From the NCBI GenBank assembly GCA_016302015.1, contig JAEDOJ010000026.1, positions 1 through 12,331 on the forward strand: a DNA stretch of 12,331 bases, given 5' to 3'. The translations under genes and the position numbers were made by a program. A model generated the notes under the pieces. It was given only the letters and a program-made list of their open reading frames with translations, was not told the DNA's origin and did no database searches. Position 1 is the stretch's first letter; each line of letters starts with the position of its first letter. Source of the stretch: Oscillospiraceae bacterium (GTDB lineage Bacteria > Bacillota_A > Clostridia > Oscillospirales > Oscillospiraceae). This document shows positions 1-7,746 of this stretch, one piece after another.

Positions 1-592
1 CCAGCGTTTTTGCCACCATGTCCTCTCCAACGTCATTGCCCACCATCAGGCACTCCTCCGGAGCCAGCTTCAGCCGCTGGCAGATTTCCCGGTAATACGC
101 CGGGTTGGGCTTGGAATAGCGGCTGTTTTCGTAGGTGGTGTACAGGAGAAAATGCTCCGGCTGCAGCCCCGCCCAGCCAATCCGGGAACGGGTCGCAATT
201 TCCGGGAAAATCGGGTTGGTGGCAAGAACGGTCTGGTAGCCCCGCCGGTGCAGCCGCTCCATCACCTTCACCGCCAGAGGCTGAAAGCCGCAAAGCTCCC
301 GCGCACACTGAAACTCCCCCCGATAGAAATCCTCAAATACAGGAATGTGGGCTCTGGCCTGCTCCCCGAAAATCCCACAGAAGCACCGCCAAAAGGCCTC
401 CTCATTGGTCACGGAGCCGTCATTGGCCACCATTGCCGCCGTACCCTTCCAGATGGCCTTCTCCAGCGCCGCCGCCTTGTAGCCCAGAGGCGCCATCTTG
501 TGCGCCAGCAGACCAAAATAGGCTCGGGTAAAAGCATCCTGATCCATGGGCAGCAGGGTTCCGTCCAGATCAAAAAACACATATCGTATCAA
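1..592 (-). CDS. HAD-superfamily hydrolase (C-terminus beyond the left edge)
   Basis: The 197 visible residues carry the HAD phosphohydrolase motifs in order: FDLDGT at residues 7-12 (nucleophile D8, acid/base D10), LATNP at 123-127 (T125), SKPNPAYY at 160-167 (K161) and GNDVGED at 185-191 (D187, D191). The stretch between motifs I and II would form a helical cap. I chose TTG at 592 as the start because a GGAGG lies 8 nt upstream (601-605) and translation then begins just before the first beta strand. An ATG at 622 is in frame but has no well-placed ribosome binding site. It follows the histidinol-phosphatase gene by 57 nt (27 nt from the ATG) with no terminator between, so it is probably the distal cistron of the his operon. 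The substrate is unknown. A role in phosphate-ester turnover linked to histidine synthesis is only suggested by position. HAD identity is secure; function is not. Confidence 0.85.
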   Translation of the reverse strand, partial: MIRYVFFDLDGTLLPMDQDAFTRAYFGLLAHKMAPLGYKAAALEKAIWKGTAAMVANDGSVTNEEAFWRCFCGIFGEQARAHIPVFEDFYRGEFQCARELCGFQPLAVKVMERLHRRGYQTVLATNPIFPEIATRSRIGWAGLQPEHFLLYTTYENSRYSKPNPAYYREICQRLKLAPEECLMVGNDVGEDMVAKTL

Positions 593-649
593 TTTCCTGT
601 CCTCCGCCGAGTTTTTCCTCATGATACCACAGTTTTTCCCCTTTTGCAA

Positions 650-1459
650 TCAAAATTGCCGGTAGTATTTCCCATCTTTCCCACAAAAGCCCGCTGCGGT
701 AAAGCCGCACCCCCGGGCCAGCGCCTCTGCCGCTTCAAATTCTCCAAACAGGGAGCCGGTATGATGGGCGTCGCTGGAGAGGACAATCTGTCCCCCAAGG
801 CTGTGCCAGTACCGCAGCATTTCCTCCCTGGGATAGGGACTGGTGCGGTAGCCCCGGCTCATGGCTCCCGTATTGATCTCCAAAGCGGCCTTTCCCGCCA
901 GGGCATCCATGGCCGCCTTCCATGCGGAAACAAATCTGGGATGCTCCCAGTCCGGCGGGGCGCCCCGTTCCGCAAATTTCGTCAGCAGGTCAAAATGGCC
1001 GATGATATTTGCCCCGGTTTTCTCCGTCACTCCGGCAATCTGCTCGAAATAGGCCTCCGCATAGCCGTTAAAGTCCCCGCCGAAGGCGGAGTTCAGGCAA
1101 TGAAGGGTCGCCTCCAGGGAATTGTCCACGCAGTAGTCTCTGCCGCAAACACGAATATAATGGGCGGAGCCTACCACATAATCATACGTCTCGTAGTCCC
1201 AATCGGAGGCCGGGTCAGCCTCAATGCCCCGCAGCAGGGTGATCTGTCCCCGATATTTTTCCCTGAGCCGGGAAAGCTCCTCCAAATATGCGGGAATGTC
1301 CTCTTTTTTCATGCAATACCCCGGATCAAAGTCCACGCAGGCGTGGTCGGAAATGCCAAGAGCCGCCGCTCCCGCCGCAATGGCCGCCGCCACCATTTCC
1401 TCCGGGGTGTTTTTCCCATCGGAAAAAACCGTATGGGTATGGAAGTCCGATAAGATCAT
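650..1459 (-). CDS. hisK: Histidinol-phosphatase, PHP family
   Basis: This 269-residue protein should hydrolyse L-histidinol phosphate to L-histidinol, step 8 of the pathway. It belongs to the PHP-domain phosphatases of Firmicutes (called HisK or HisJ), which are unrelated to the HAD-type HisB-N enzyme. The metal-binding residues are all visible: DFHTHT (H7, H9), D14, SDH (H39), GIEAD (E80), SAH (H100), GHFD (H155) and SDAHH (D230, H232), enough for a trinuclear metal site. Its ATG overlaps the hisIE stop codon by 4 nt (ATGA), so it is translationally coupled to hisIE. AGGAG lies upstream at about 11 nt. The length is usual for the family. Similar PHP proteins can act on other phosphate esters, but the position inside a full his operon makes histidinol phosphate by far the most likely substrate. 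Confidence 0.93.
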   Translation of the reverse strand: MILSDFHTHTVFSDGKNTPEEMVAAAIAAGAAALGISDHACVDFDPGYCMKKEDIPAYLEELSRLREKYRGQITLLRGIEADPASDWDYETYDYVVGSAHYIRVCGRDYCVDNSLEATLHCLNSAFGGDFNGYAEAYFEQIAGVTEKTGANIIGHFDLLTKFAERGAPPDWEHPRFVSAWKAAMDALAGKAALEINTGAMSRGYRTSPYPREEMLRYWHSLGGQIVLSSDAHHTGSLFGEFEAAEALARGCGFTAAGFCGKDGKYYRQF

Positions 1460-2103
1460 TTTGTCATCTTCTCCTGCTTCACCTTATGGTCAATGACATG
1501 GCGGGAGGCCAGCTCCCGGTGGATATCCTCCAGAGATATTCCCATCTCCACCATCAGCACCATCACATGGTAGGCAAGATCCGCAATTTCATAAACGGTT
1601 TCCTTTTTATCCTCCGCCTTGCCCGCAATGATCACCTCGGTGGACTCCTCTCCCACCTTCTTCAGAATCTTATCCAGTCCCTTTTCAAAGAGATAGGTCG
1701 TATACGACCCCTGGGGCTTGTCCCTCTTCCTGCCCTCCAGCAGGGTCATCAGCCCCTCACAGGAGAAGTCATGGAGGGTTTCGCTCTCCCAGACCGGGAT
1801 GGTAAAACAGGAATCCGTGCCCAGATGACAGGCCGGGCCGTCCTTTTCCACCAGAACCACCAGCGCGTCCCCGTCGCAGTCCGCGGTGATGGAGACGATG
1901 TGCTGATAGTTTCCGCTGGTCTCTCCCTTCAGCCACAGCTCCTGACGGGAACGGCTGAAGAAGCAGGTCAGCCCCTTTTCCATGGAGATTTCCAGACTTT
2001 CCCGGCTCATATAGGCTAAAGTCAGAACTTTTTTGGTAATAGCGTCCACCACAATGGCGGGAATCAGGCCCTTTTCGTCAAATTTTAAGGAATTTATATC
2101 CAT
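1456..2103 (-). CDS. hisIE: Bifunctional phosphoribosyl-AMP cyclohydrolase / phosphoribosyl-ATP pyrophosphatase
   Basis: This 215-residue fusion performs steps 2 and 3: removal of pyrophosphate from phosphoribosyl-ATP, then opening of the adenine ring of phosphoribosyl-AMP. Residues 1-115 are the HisI cyclohydrolase, with the metal motif ADCDGD at 74-79 (C76, D75, D77, D79) and the zinc cysteines C92 and C99 in [10 protein letters not shown]. Residues 130-205 are the HisE pyrophosphatase, an all-helical MazG-like domain with [10 protein letters not shown] (E152, E153, E156) and EIADLAYH (E172, D175) for Mg2+ binding. HisI is N-terminal and HisE C-terminal, the usual order of the fusion. The start lies 2 nt after the hisF stop, with GAGG about 9 nt upstream, and the stop overlaps the next gene by 4 nt. 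The C-terminal tail is short and lysine-rich. No active-site residue is missing. Confidence 0.96.
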   Translation of the reverse strand: MDINSLKFDEKGLIPAIVVDAITKKVLTLAYMSRESLEISMEKGLTCFFSRSRQELWLKGETSGNYQHIVSITADCDGDALVVLVEKDGPACHLGTDSCFTIPVWESETLHDFSCEGLMTLLEGRKRDKPQGSYTTYLFEKGLDKILKKVGEESTEVIIAGKAEDKKETVYEIADLAYHVMVLMVEMGISLEDIHRELASRHVIDHKVKQEKMTK

Positions 2104-2105
2104 GA

Positions 2106-2864
2106 TTACAACCTCACAGTGATATCATTTTCTTTGAGAATCCGTTTCAGTTCCGGGATTTCAATTTCTCCGAAGTGAAAGACCGAAGCGGCCAGCCCCG
2201 CATCCACGCCGGGCAGGGTTTGGAACAGGGTGACAAAGTCCTCCACAGAGCCCGCGCCGCCGGAGGCGATCACCGGGACGGACACCACCTTGCAGACCTC
2301 CTCCAGCAGTTCCAGATCGAAGCCCCGCTTCACCCCGTCGGTGTCGATGGAATTCACCACCACTTCCCCCGCTCCGGCCTCCACGCAGGCTTTGATCCAG
2401 CCGATGGCCTCCAGCCCCGTGTCCTCTCTGCCCCCCTTGGCAAAGACCCGGAAGCCGCCGTCCACCCGCTTCACGTCCACAGACAGGACGACGCATTGAT
2501 TGCCGTATTTTTCCGCCGCTTTGGAGATCAACTCCGGATTGCGAATCGCCCCGGAATTGACGCTGACCTTGTCCGCGCCGCATTTCAGCACCCGGTCAAA
2601 ATCCTCCAGCGTGTTAATTCCGCCCCCTACGGTCAGGGGAATGAAGATGGTCTGCGCCACCTGGGTCAGAATGTCCGTAAACAAGGCTCTTCCCTCGCTG
2701 GAGGCGGTGATGTCATAAAACACCAGCTCGTCCGCGCCGTTGTCGCTGTAATATTTCCCCAGCTCCACCGGAGAGGACACGTCGGAAAGTCCCTGAAAAT
2801 TCACACCCTTTACCACTCTGCCGTTTTTGACATCCAGACAGGGAATAATTCGTTTTGTGATCAT
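2106..2864 (-). CDS. hisF: Imidazole glycerol phosphate synthase, cyclase subunit
   Basis: HisF (252 residues, the family's usual length) is the (beta/alpha)8-barrel half of IGP synthase. It uses ammonia delivered by HisH to convert PRFAR into imidazole glycerol phosphate and AICAR. Both catalytic aspartates are present at the canonical positions: D11 in IPCLDV and D130 in LSVDVKR. The phosphate-binding loops TVGGGI (78-83) and ASGGAGS, and the SIDTDG strand, are intact. The barrel shows the two-fold repeat shared with HisA, which is encoded just upstream. Its ATG overlaps the hisA stop by 4 nt (ATGA), consistent with co-translation. The partner subunit HisH is encoded two genes upstream, the usual hisH-hisA-hisF order. 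Nothing is unusual. Confidence 0.97.
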   Translation of the reverse strand: MITKRIIPCLDVKNGRVVKGVNFQGLSDVSSPVELGKYYSDNGADELVFYDITASSEGRALFTDILTQVAQTIFIPLTVGGGINTLEDFDRVLKCGADKVSVNSGAIRNPELISKAAEKYGNQCVVLSVDVKRVDGGFRVFAKGGREDTGLEAIGWIKACVEAGAGEVVVNSIDTDGVKRGFDLELLEEVCKVVSVPVIASGGAGSVEDFVTLFQTLPGVDAGLAASVFHFGEIEIPELKRILKENDITVRL

Positions 2865-3574
2865 TTCGCCACCTCGACCGCCCGGGCCAGATCAATGGCT
2901 CCCGTGTAATACGCCTTGCCGATGATGGCGCCGTACAGGTTCAGCTCCCGCAAAGCCCTGATATCCTCTATGGAAGAAACCCCGCCGGAGGCTGTGATCT
3001 GCATATGATACTTCTCCGACAGCCTGCGGTATAAGTCCCGGTTGGTGCCTTCCATCGCCCCATCTCTGGAAATATCCGTACAAATCAGGGTTCTGATCCC
3101 GATTTTCTCCAATTTGTCGCAGAAGTCCTCCGCTGTGTAGGCAGAGGTTTCCGTCCAGCCGTGAATGGCAACCCGACCGTCCTTCAAATCCACGCCCACG
3201 GCAATTTTGTCCCCCCAGGCTTCCGCCGCCCGGCGAAGAAAGGCCTCGTCCGTCACCGCCGCCGTGCCCAGAATCACCCGGTCAACGCCGGCGTTCAGGT
3301 ACCGCTCCACGGTTTCCATACTGCGGACGCCGCCGCCCACCTCTGTGTGAAGGCCGGTGCCCCGGACAATTTCCTCCACCGTGGCAAGATTGGGAGTCGC
3401 ACCGCTTTTGGCGCCCTCCAAATCCACCAGATGCACCCATTGGGCGCCCTTTTGTTCAAAATCTCTGGCAACCTCCAAAGGATTTTCGCTGTACATCGTC
3501 ATCCGGGCGTAATCCCCCCGAAGCAGGCGCACCGCCTTCCCCTGTACCAAATCAATGGCGGGAAAAATGATCAT
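2861..3574 (-). CDS. hisA: ProFAR isomerase (phosphoribosylformimino-AICAR-P isomerase)
   Basis: HisA catalyses step 4, the Amadori rearrangement of ProFAR to PRFAR. From the chosen start it is 237 residues, a (beta/alpha)8 barrel. The catalytic pair is D8 in MIIFPAID and D129 in GVDLKDG. Phosphate-binding glycine loops are at VGGGVRS (79-85) and ASGGVSS. An in-frame ATG 15 nt upstream (3589) would add MGGKG, but I reject it: those codons are themselves the ribosome binding site (GGGAGGG at 3581-3587, 6 nt before the ATG at 3574). Starting at 3574 gives the family-typical N-terminus and a 4-nt ATGA overlap with hisH. The downstream overlap with hisF is also 4 nt. Confidence 0.96.
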   Translation of the reverse strand: MIIFPAIDLVQGKAVRLLRGDYARMTMYSENPLEVARDFEQKGAQWVHLVDLEGAKSGATPNLATVEEIVRGTGLHTEVGGGVRSMETVERYLNAGVDRVILGTAAVTDEAFLRRAAEAWGDKIAVGVDLKDGRVAIHGWTETSAYTAEDFCDKLEKIGIRTLICTDISRDGAMEGTNRDLYRRLSEKYHMQITASGGVSSIEDIRALRELNLYGAIIGKAYYTGAIDLARAVEVAK

Positions 3575-4191
3575 ACCCTTCCCTCCCATTCACAAAATCC
3601 TCGCAAAATATTCAGACCCACCTGTCCGCTCTTTTCCGGGTGAAACTGACAGCCGCAGACATTTCCTCTGCCGATGGCGGCAGTCAGCTCCGCTCCGTAT
3701 TCCGTGGTGGCGATCACATCGTCGCAGTCTCCACCATAGTAGGAGTGGACAAAATACACATAGTCCCCCTCCCGGATATACTTGAAAATCGGGTGCTTCT
3801 CTCCCACAAAATGCAGGGCGTTCCAACCGATCTGGGGAATTTTCAGGGTTTCCGGGATCACGTCCCCGATGTATTTCGCTGTTCCGGGAATCAGCCCCAG
3901 ACCGGCGTGACAGCCATATTCCATGCTGCCGTCCAGCAGCATTTGCATTCCCAGACAGATGCCCATGATGGGCGTTCCCCCGGCGGCCTTCTGCCGGAGC
4001 AGGTCATCCAGACCCAGACAGCGGAGCTTCTGCGCCGCATCGGCAAAGGCTCCCACGCCGGGAAGCAGAATCCGTTCCGCAGCGGCGATTTGCTCTTTTT
4101 CCCCGGTGACAACCGATGCTTCTCCCAGATACGCCAGGGAGCTTTTCAGGGAGAACAGGTTGCCCACACCGTAATCCACAATGGTAACCAT
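3571..4191 (-). CDS. hisH: Imidazole glycerol phosphate synthase, glutamine amidotransferase subunit
   Basis: HisH (206 residues) is the class I glutaminase that supplies ammonia to HisF. The catalytic triad is visible: nucleophile C79 in GICLGMQ, and H184 with E186 in QFHPEKS. The oxyanion and substrate-binding segments are also recognisable: VDYGVGN at the N-terminus, LLPGVGAF at 42-49, and YFVHSYY at 146-152. Its start shares one base with the hisB stop (TAATG), and its stop overlaps hisA by 4 nt. It should form a stable heterodimer with HisF, encoded two genes downstream. Length and motif spacing are normal. Confidence 0.96.
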   Translation of the reverse strand: MVTIVDYGVGNLFSLKSSLAYLGEASVVTGEKEQIAAAERILLPGVGAFADAAQKLRCLGLDDLLRQKAAGGTPIMGICLGMQMLLDGSMEYGCHAGLGLIPGTAKYIGDVIPETLKIPQIGWNALHFVGEKHPIFKYIREGDYVYFVHSYYGGDCDDVIATTEYGAELTAAIGRGNVCGCQFHPEKSGQVGLNILRGFCEWEGRV

Positions 4192-4778
4192 TACAGCACA
4201 CCCTTGGTGGAGGGCAGGCGGTTCTCCTGACCGGCGGCAATGGATACCGCCGCGGACAGGCTCCGTGCCACGGATTTGAAGCAGCCTTCAATGATATGGT
4301 GGGCGTTCTTCCCCGCCAACTGGCGGATATGGAGGGTCAGTTCTCCACACCGGGCAAAGGCCGTCCAGAATTCCCCTACCAGCTCCGTGTCGAAGGTTCC
4401 CACCTTTTCCGTGGGAATGGACAGGTCACAGCACAGCAGCCCCCGTCCCGACAGATCCACCGCCGACAGAATCAGCGCCTCGTCCATGGGAAGGAGCATA
4501 TTTCCGTACCGGCAGATGCCCCGCTTGTCCCCCAGCGCCTGCAAAACCGCCTTGCCCAAGCAGATGCCGATGTCCTCCACGGTATGATGATCGTCCACAT
4601 AGGTATCGCCCTTACAGTCCACGGTCAAGTCAAAATTCCCGTGGGCGGCGAACAGGGTCAGCATATGGTCTAAAAACCCGCAGCCGGTGTGAATCTCCGA
4701 CCTGCCGCTGCCCTCCAGGGTCAACGACAGTCTGATCTGCGTCTCTGCGGTGCAGCGTTCAAGACGTGTGCTTCTCAT
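4191..4778 (-). CDS. hisB: Imidazoleglycerol-phosphate dehydratase
   Basis: HisB here is the monofunctional 195-residue dehydratase (step 6, imidazole glycerol phosphate to imidazole acetol phosphate). It has no N-terminal HAD phosphatase, which fits the separate PHP phosphatase in the operon. The manganese-binding histidine motifs are in place: FLDHML (H38), FAAHG (H46), DDHHTVED (H64, H65) and AHHIIEG (H160, H161). The C-terminal signature PSTKGVL is also typical. The family forms a 24-mer with metals at subunit interfaces. The start overlaps the hisC stop by 4 nt, and the stop shares one base with the hisH start. Nothing odd was seen. Confidence 0.96.
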   Translation of the reverse strand: MRSTRLERCTAETQIRLSLTLEGSGRSEIHTGCGFLDHMLTLFAAHGNFDLTVDCKGDTYVDDHHTVEDIGICLGKAVLQALGDKRGICRYGNMLLPMDEALILSAVDLSGRGLLCCDLSIPTEKVGTFDTELVGEFWTAFARCGELTLHIRQLAGKNAHHIIEGCFKSVARSLSAAVSIAAGQENRLPSTKGVL

Positions 4779-5842
4779 TGAAGTCCCTCCCTTTGAATGG
4801 TCTCGATGGCATGGATCAGAGCCTCCATCTGCTCCGGTGTGCCAATGGTAATGCGATTATAGTTTGAAATGGCAGGATTGTCAAAGTGGCGAATCAAGAT
4901 TCCCATTTCCTTTAATTTTAAATAGAGCGCCTTGCCATCCAGCGCCGGATGGGCGGCGAAGAGGAAGTTTGCCCTGGAGTCTGTGACAAAAAATCCCAGC
5001 TTTTCCAGTTGTTCCTTTGTTTTCCCTCTGCACTCCATGATTTTTTTGCAGTTATTTTGGTAATATTCCGCCTCCTCCAGCGCCGCCGCCCCCACCGCCA
5101 TGGTCATGCGGTTGACGTTATAGGGGTTGGTGGAGTATTTGATCCGGTTCAGGTCTTCGATCAGCACCGGGTTTCCCACCCCAAAGCCCAGTCTTGCTCC
5201 CGCCAGAGAATAGGACTTGGAAAAGGTTCGGGTCACCAGAAGATTGTCGTATTTTGTCACCAGCGGCAGAGCCGTTTCTCCCCCGAAATCAATATACGCC
5301 TCGTCAATCACCACCACAGTCTCAGGATTCGTGGAGACAATTCTCTCGATCTGGTCTAAACTCAGCAAAAGTCCTGTGGGTGCGTTGGGATTTGCGATGA
5401 CAATGTTGCAATTCAGGTTTACATAATCTTCCACATCAATGGTAAAATCCTCTTTCAGCGGGATCGGCCGGCAGGGGACGTGGTTGATCTGTCCAAACAC
5501 GGGATAAAACCCGTAGGACAGGGCGGGGAAGGCAAAGGGATGGCTGTCATCCCCAAAGGCCGCAAAGGCAAAATTCAGGATTTCATCGGAGCCGTTGGTC
5601 ATCAGGAGCATATCCGTGGATACGCCGAAAAATTCCGCCGCCTTCTGATTCAGCCCTCTGCATTCCGGGTCGGAGTATAATTGCAGCCGGGAAGCCTCCG
5701 CCTCCGCCGCCCGGATCACCCCCGCCGAAGGGGGATAGGGGGATTCATTGGTGTTTAATTTAATGTACTGCTGATCTCTGGGCTGTTCTCCGGGAACATA
5801 GACCTTCAGATCCCGGTGACGTTGGGTAAAAAATCGGCTCAT
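4775..5842 (-). CDS. hisC: Histidinol-phosphate aminotransferase
   Basis: HisC (355 residues) is a fold-type I PLP aminotransferase that moves the amino group of glutamate to imidazole acetol phosphate (step 7). Visible signatures are LNTNESPYPPS near residue 30 (substrate arm), TNGSDE at 82-87 (PLP phosphate loop), NPNAPTG at 151-157, DEAYIDFGG at 180-188 (Asp that contacts the pyridine nitrogen), and TRTFSKSYSLAGARLGFG with the Schiff-base lysine K209. R217 in that last motif is a cofactor or phosphate contact in the family. It overlaps hisD and hisB by 4 nt each. Related aminotransferases can also act on aromatic amino acids, so some side activity is possible, but the operon fixes the main role. 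Confidence 0.95.
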   Translation of the reverse strand: MSRFFTQRHRDLKVYVPGEQPRDQQYIKLNTNESPYPPSAGVIRAAEAEASRLQLYSDPECRGLNQKAAEFFGVSTDMLLMTNGSDEILNFAFAAFGDDSHPFAFPALSYGFYPVFGQINHVPCRPIPLKEDFTIDVEDYVNLNCNIVIANPNAPTGLLLSLDQIERIVSTNPETVVVIDEAYIDFGGETALPLVTKYDNLLVTRTFSKSYSLAGARLGFGVGNPVLIEDLNRIKYSTNPYNVNRMTMAVGAAALEEAEYYQNNCKKIMECRGKTKEQLEKLGFFVTDSRANFLFAAHPALDGKALYLKLKEMGILIRHFDNPAISNYNRITIGTPEQMEALIHAIETIQREGLQ

Positions 5843-7119
5843 ACCCCTTCCTCCAAACGAATTGTTGCGCTTCTGCCGTGGCCTGTCAACCCCTCTTCCT
5901 TTGCAAAGCGGTCCACATCCCGTGCCACGGCCTCGAAGGCCTCCCTGGGATAGTAAATGAATTGAGATTTCTTCACGAAATCATCCACGGACAGAGGGCT
6001 GGAAAATCTTGCAGTCCCCTCCGTGGGCAGGGTGTGGTTGGGGCCTGCGTAGTAGTCCCCCAGCGCCTCCGGGCAGTGCCGTCCCAAAAAGACCGAGCCT
6101 GCGTTTTTCACCTTGTCCAGATAATCAAAGGGCTGGTCGAGGCACAGCTCCAGATGCTCGGGAGCCAGGGCATTGGCGATTTCAATGCCCACCTCTAAAT
6201 TGTCGGCCACAATGATTTTGCCATTGTGATCTATGGACGCTCTGGCAATCTCCTGCCGCAGAAGCTGAGGAAGCTGCGCCTCCAGTTCCTCCTGCACCTG
6301 CCTGGCAAGCTCCATGCTGTCCGTGATCAGGACTGCGCTGGCCAGCTTGTCATGCTCCGCCTGAGACAGCAGGTCTGCCGCCACATAGCGGGGATTGGAT
6401 TTTCCGTCGGCGACCACCAGAATCTCGCTGGGGCCTGCGATCATATCAATGGAAACCTTGCCGAAGACCTGCTTCTTCGCCTCTGCCACAAAGGCATTTC
6501 CCGGGCCGACAATTTTATCCACCTTGGGGACGGATTGGGTGCCGTAGGTCAGGGCGGCGATGGCCTGGGCTCCGCCCACCTTGAACACCCGGTCAACCCC
6601 GGCGATTTTGGCGGCGGCCAGAATCTGGGGAGGGATCTTTCCCTCCTTGTTGGGAGGCGTCACCATGACGATCTGGCTGCAGCCTGCCAGCTTGGCGGGG
6701 ACGCAGTTCATCAGAACCGTGGAAGGGTAGGCGGCGGTGCCTCCGGGGACATACAGTCCCACCTTTTCAATGGGCAACACTCGCTGTCCCAGCAGCGCGC
6801 CCCCCTCTCCGGGAACCACGAAGCTGGTTCTCACCTGCTGGCTGTGGAAGCGGCGGATATTTTTCTCCGCAGTCCGCAAAATACGGAGGAAATCCTCGTC
6901 CACAAGCCCCATGGCTTCGTCAAATTCCTCTGCCGAGACCTCCAGAGCGGTCAGCTTGGCTTTATCAAACTTTTCGCAGTAGGAAAACAGGGCGGCGTCC
7001 CCGTTTTTCCGTACCTCCCCAATAATTTCAGCCACAATTCCCTCCACGCTCACCGTGGGAGATACTCTGGCAAAAATCTTTTCCTGTTCCACCTGTCCGT
7101 ATTTCAAAATCGGTATCAT
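5839..7119 (-). CDS. hisD: Histidinol dehydrogenase
   Basis: HisD (426 residues) carries out the last two steps, two successive NAD-linked oxidations of L-histidinol to L-histidine. Zinc ligands are visible as Q253 and H256 in SQAEHD, D355 in GDYYAGPNH and H414 in LTGHGRSA. The catalytic pair E321/H322 is in PEHLEL. The long family signature around VDKIVGPGNAFVAEAKK and IDMIAGPSEI lies at 200-233. Its start overlaps the hisG stop by 4 nt and its stop overlaps hisC by 4 nt. Length and motif spacing are normal for bacterial HisD, which works as a homodimer. Confidence 0.97.
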   Translation of the reverse strand: MIPILKYGQVEQEKIFARVSPTVSVEGIVAEIIGEVRKNGDAALFSYCEKFDKAKLTALEVSAEEFDEAMGLVDEDFLRILRTAEKNIRRFHSQQVRTSFVVPGEGGALLGQRVLPIEKVGLYVPGGTAAYPSTVLMNCVPAKLAGCSQIVMVTPPNKEGKIPPQILAAAKIAGVDRVFKVGGAQAIAALTYGTQSVPKVDKIVGPGNAFVAEAKKQVFGKVSIDMIAGPSEILVVADGKSNPRYVAADLLSQAEHDKLASAVLITDSMELARQVQEELEAQLPQLLRQEIARASIDHNGKIIVADNLEVGIEIANALAPEHLELCLDQPFDYLDKVKNAGSVFLGRHCPEALGDYYAGPNHTLPTEGTARFSSPLSVDDFVKKSQFIYYPREAFEAVARDVDRFAKEEGLTGHGRSATIRLEEGV

Positions 7120-7745
7120 GCTCTTCCCTCCACCTGTTCCATCATGGCCCGGGTCAGGCGGCTGATGGCTTCGTTTTTAAACTGGAAGGCCGACCGGTTG
7201 GCAACCAGTCTGGCACTCACCGGGGCAACGGTCTCATAAGGCTCCAGATCGTTTTCCAACAGGGTCTTCCCTGTTTCCACAATGTCCACGATCACATCGG
7301 ACAAGCCCAATATGGGCGCCAGCTCGATGGAACCGTTCAGCTTGATGATGTCAATATCCCGGCCCAGTTTCCCGTAATATTTCCTTGTGACGTTGGGGAA
7401 CTTGGTGGCGACCCGGAGGGTTCTGTCCGTCCGGTCACGGAAATTTTTCTTTCCTGCCACCGCCAGACGGCATTTCCCCACCTTCAGGTCTAACAGCTCA
7501 AACAGCTCCGGCTCATATTCCATGAGGATATCCTTCCCCACCACGCCCACATCCGCAGCGCCCCGCTCCACATAAATGGCAACGTCCGAGGGCTTCACCC
7601 AGAAATAACAGACGCCGGCCTCCGGGTTCTCAAAAATCAGCTTTCTGGTATCCTCCAGCACCTCATCGCAGGCGAAGCCGGCGGCTGCCAGCATTCTGTA
7701 AACCTTTTCCCCCAAGCGTCCCTTGGGCAGCGCAATCTGCAGCAT
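7116..7745 (-). CDS. hisG: ATP phosphoribosyltransferase, short form (catalytic subunit)
   Basis: HisG commits ATP and PRPP to the pathway, forming phosphoribosyl-ATP. At 209 residues it is the short form, which lacks the C-terminal histidine-sensing domain of long HisG and needs HisZ as regulatory subunit. HisZ is encoded immediately upstream, one base away. Signatures are ALPKGRL (5-11), KPSDVAIYVERGAADVGVVG (51-70), ATKFPN (113-118) and the PRPP-binding region LNGSIELAPILGLSDVIVD (136-154). A strong GGGAGGAAGG lies just before the ATG. Feedback inhibition by histidine would act through the HisG-HisZ hetero-octamer, as known for this family. Confidence 0.97.
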   Translation of the reverse strand: MLQIALPKGRLGEKVYRMLAAAGFACDEVLEDTRKLIFENPEAGVCYFWVKPSDVAIYVERGAADVGVVGKDILMEYEPELFELLDLKVGKCRLAVAGKKNFRDRTDRTLRVATKFPNVTRKYYGKLGRDIDIIKLNGSIELAPILGLSDVIVDIVETGKTLLENDLEPYETVAPVSARLVANRSAFQFKNEAISRLTRAMMEQVEGRA

Positions 7746-7746
7746 T

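Noticed and set aside
152..1453. Long plus-strand open frame of 433 codons opposite the HAD hydrolase and histidinol-phosphatase genes
   Set aside because: It is the antisense of two genes with clear catalytic motifs, has no ribosome binding site and gives a low-complexity Arg/Pro/Gly-rich protein. GC-rich codons on the minus strand leave this frame open by chance.
2861..3589. Longer hisA starting at ATG 3589
   Set aside because: The extra codons are the ribosome binding site of ATG 3574, and the family N-terminus begins at MIIFPAID.
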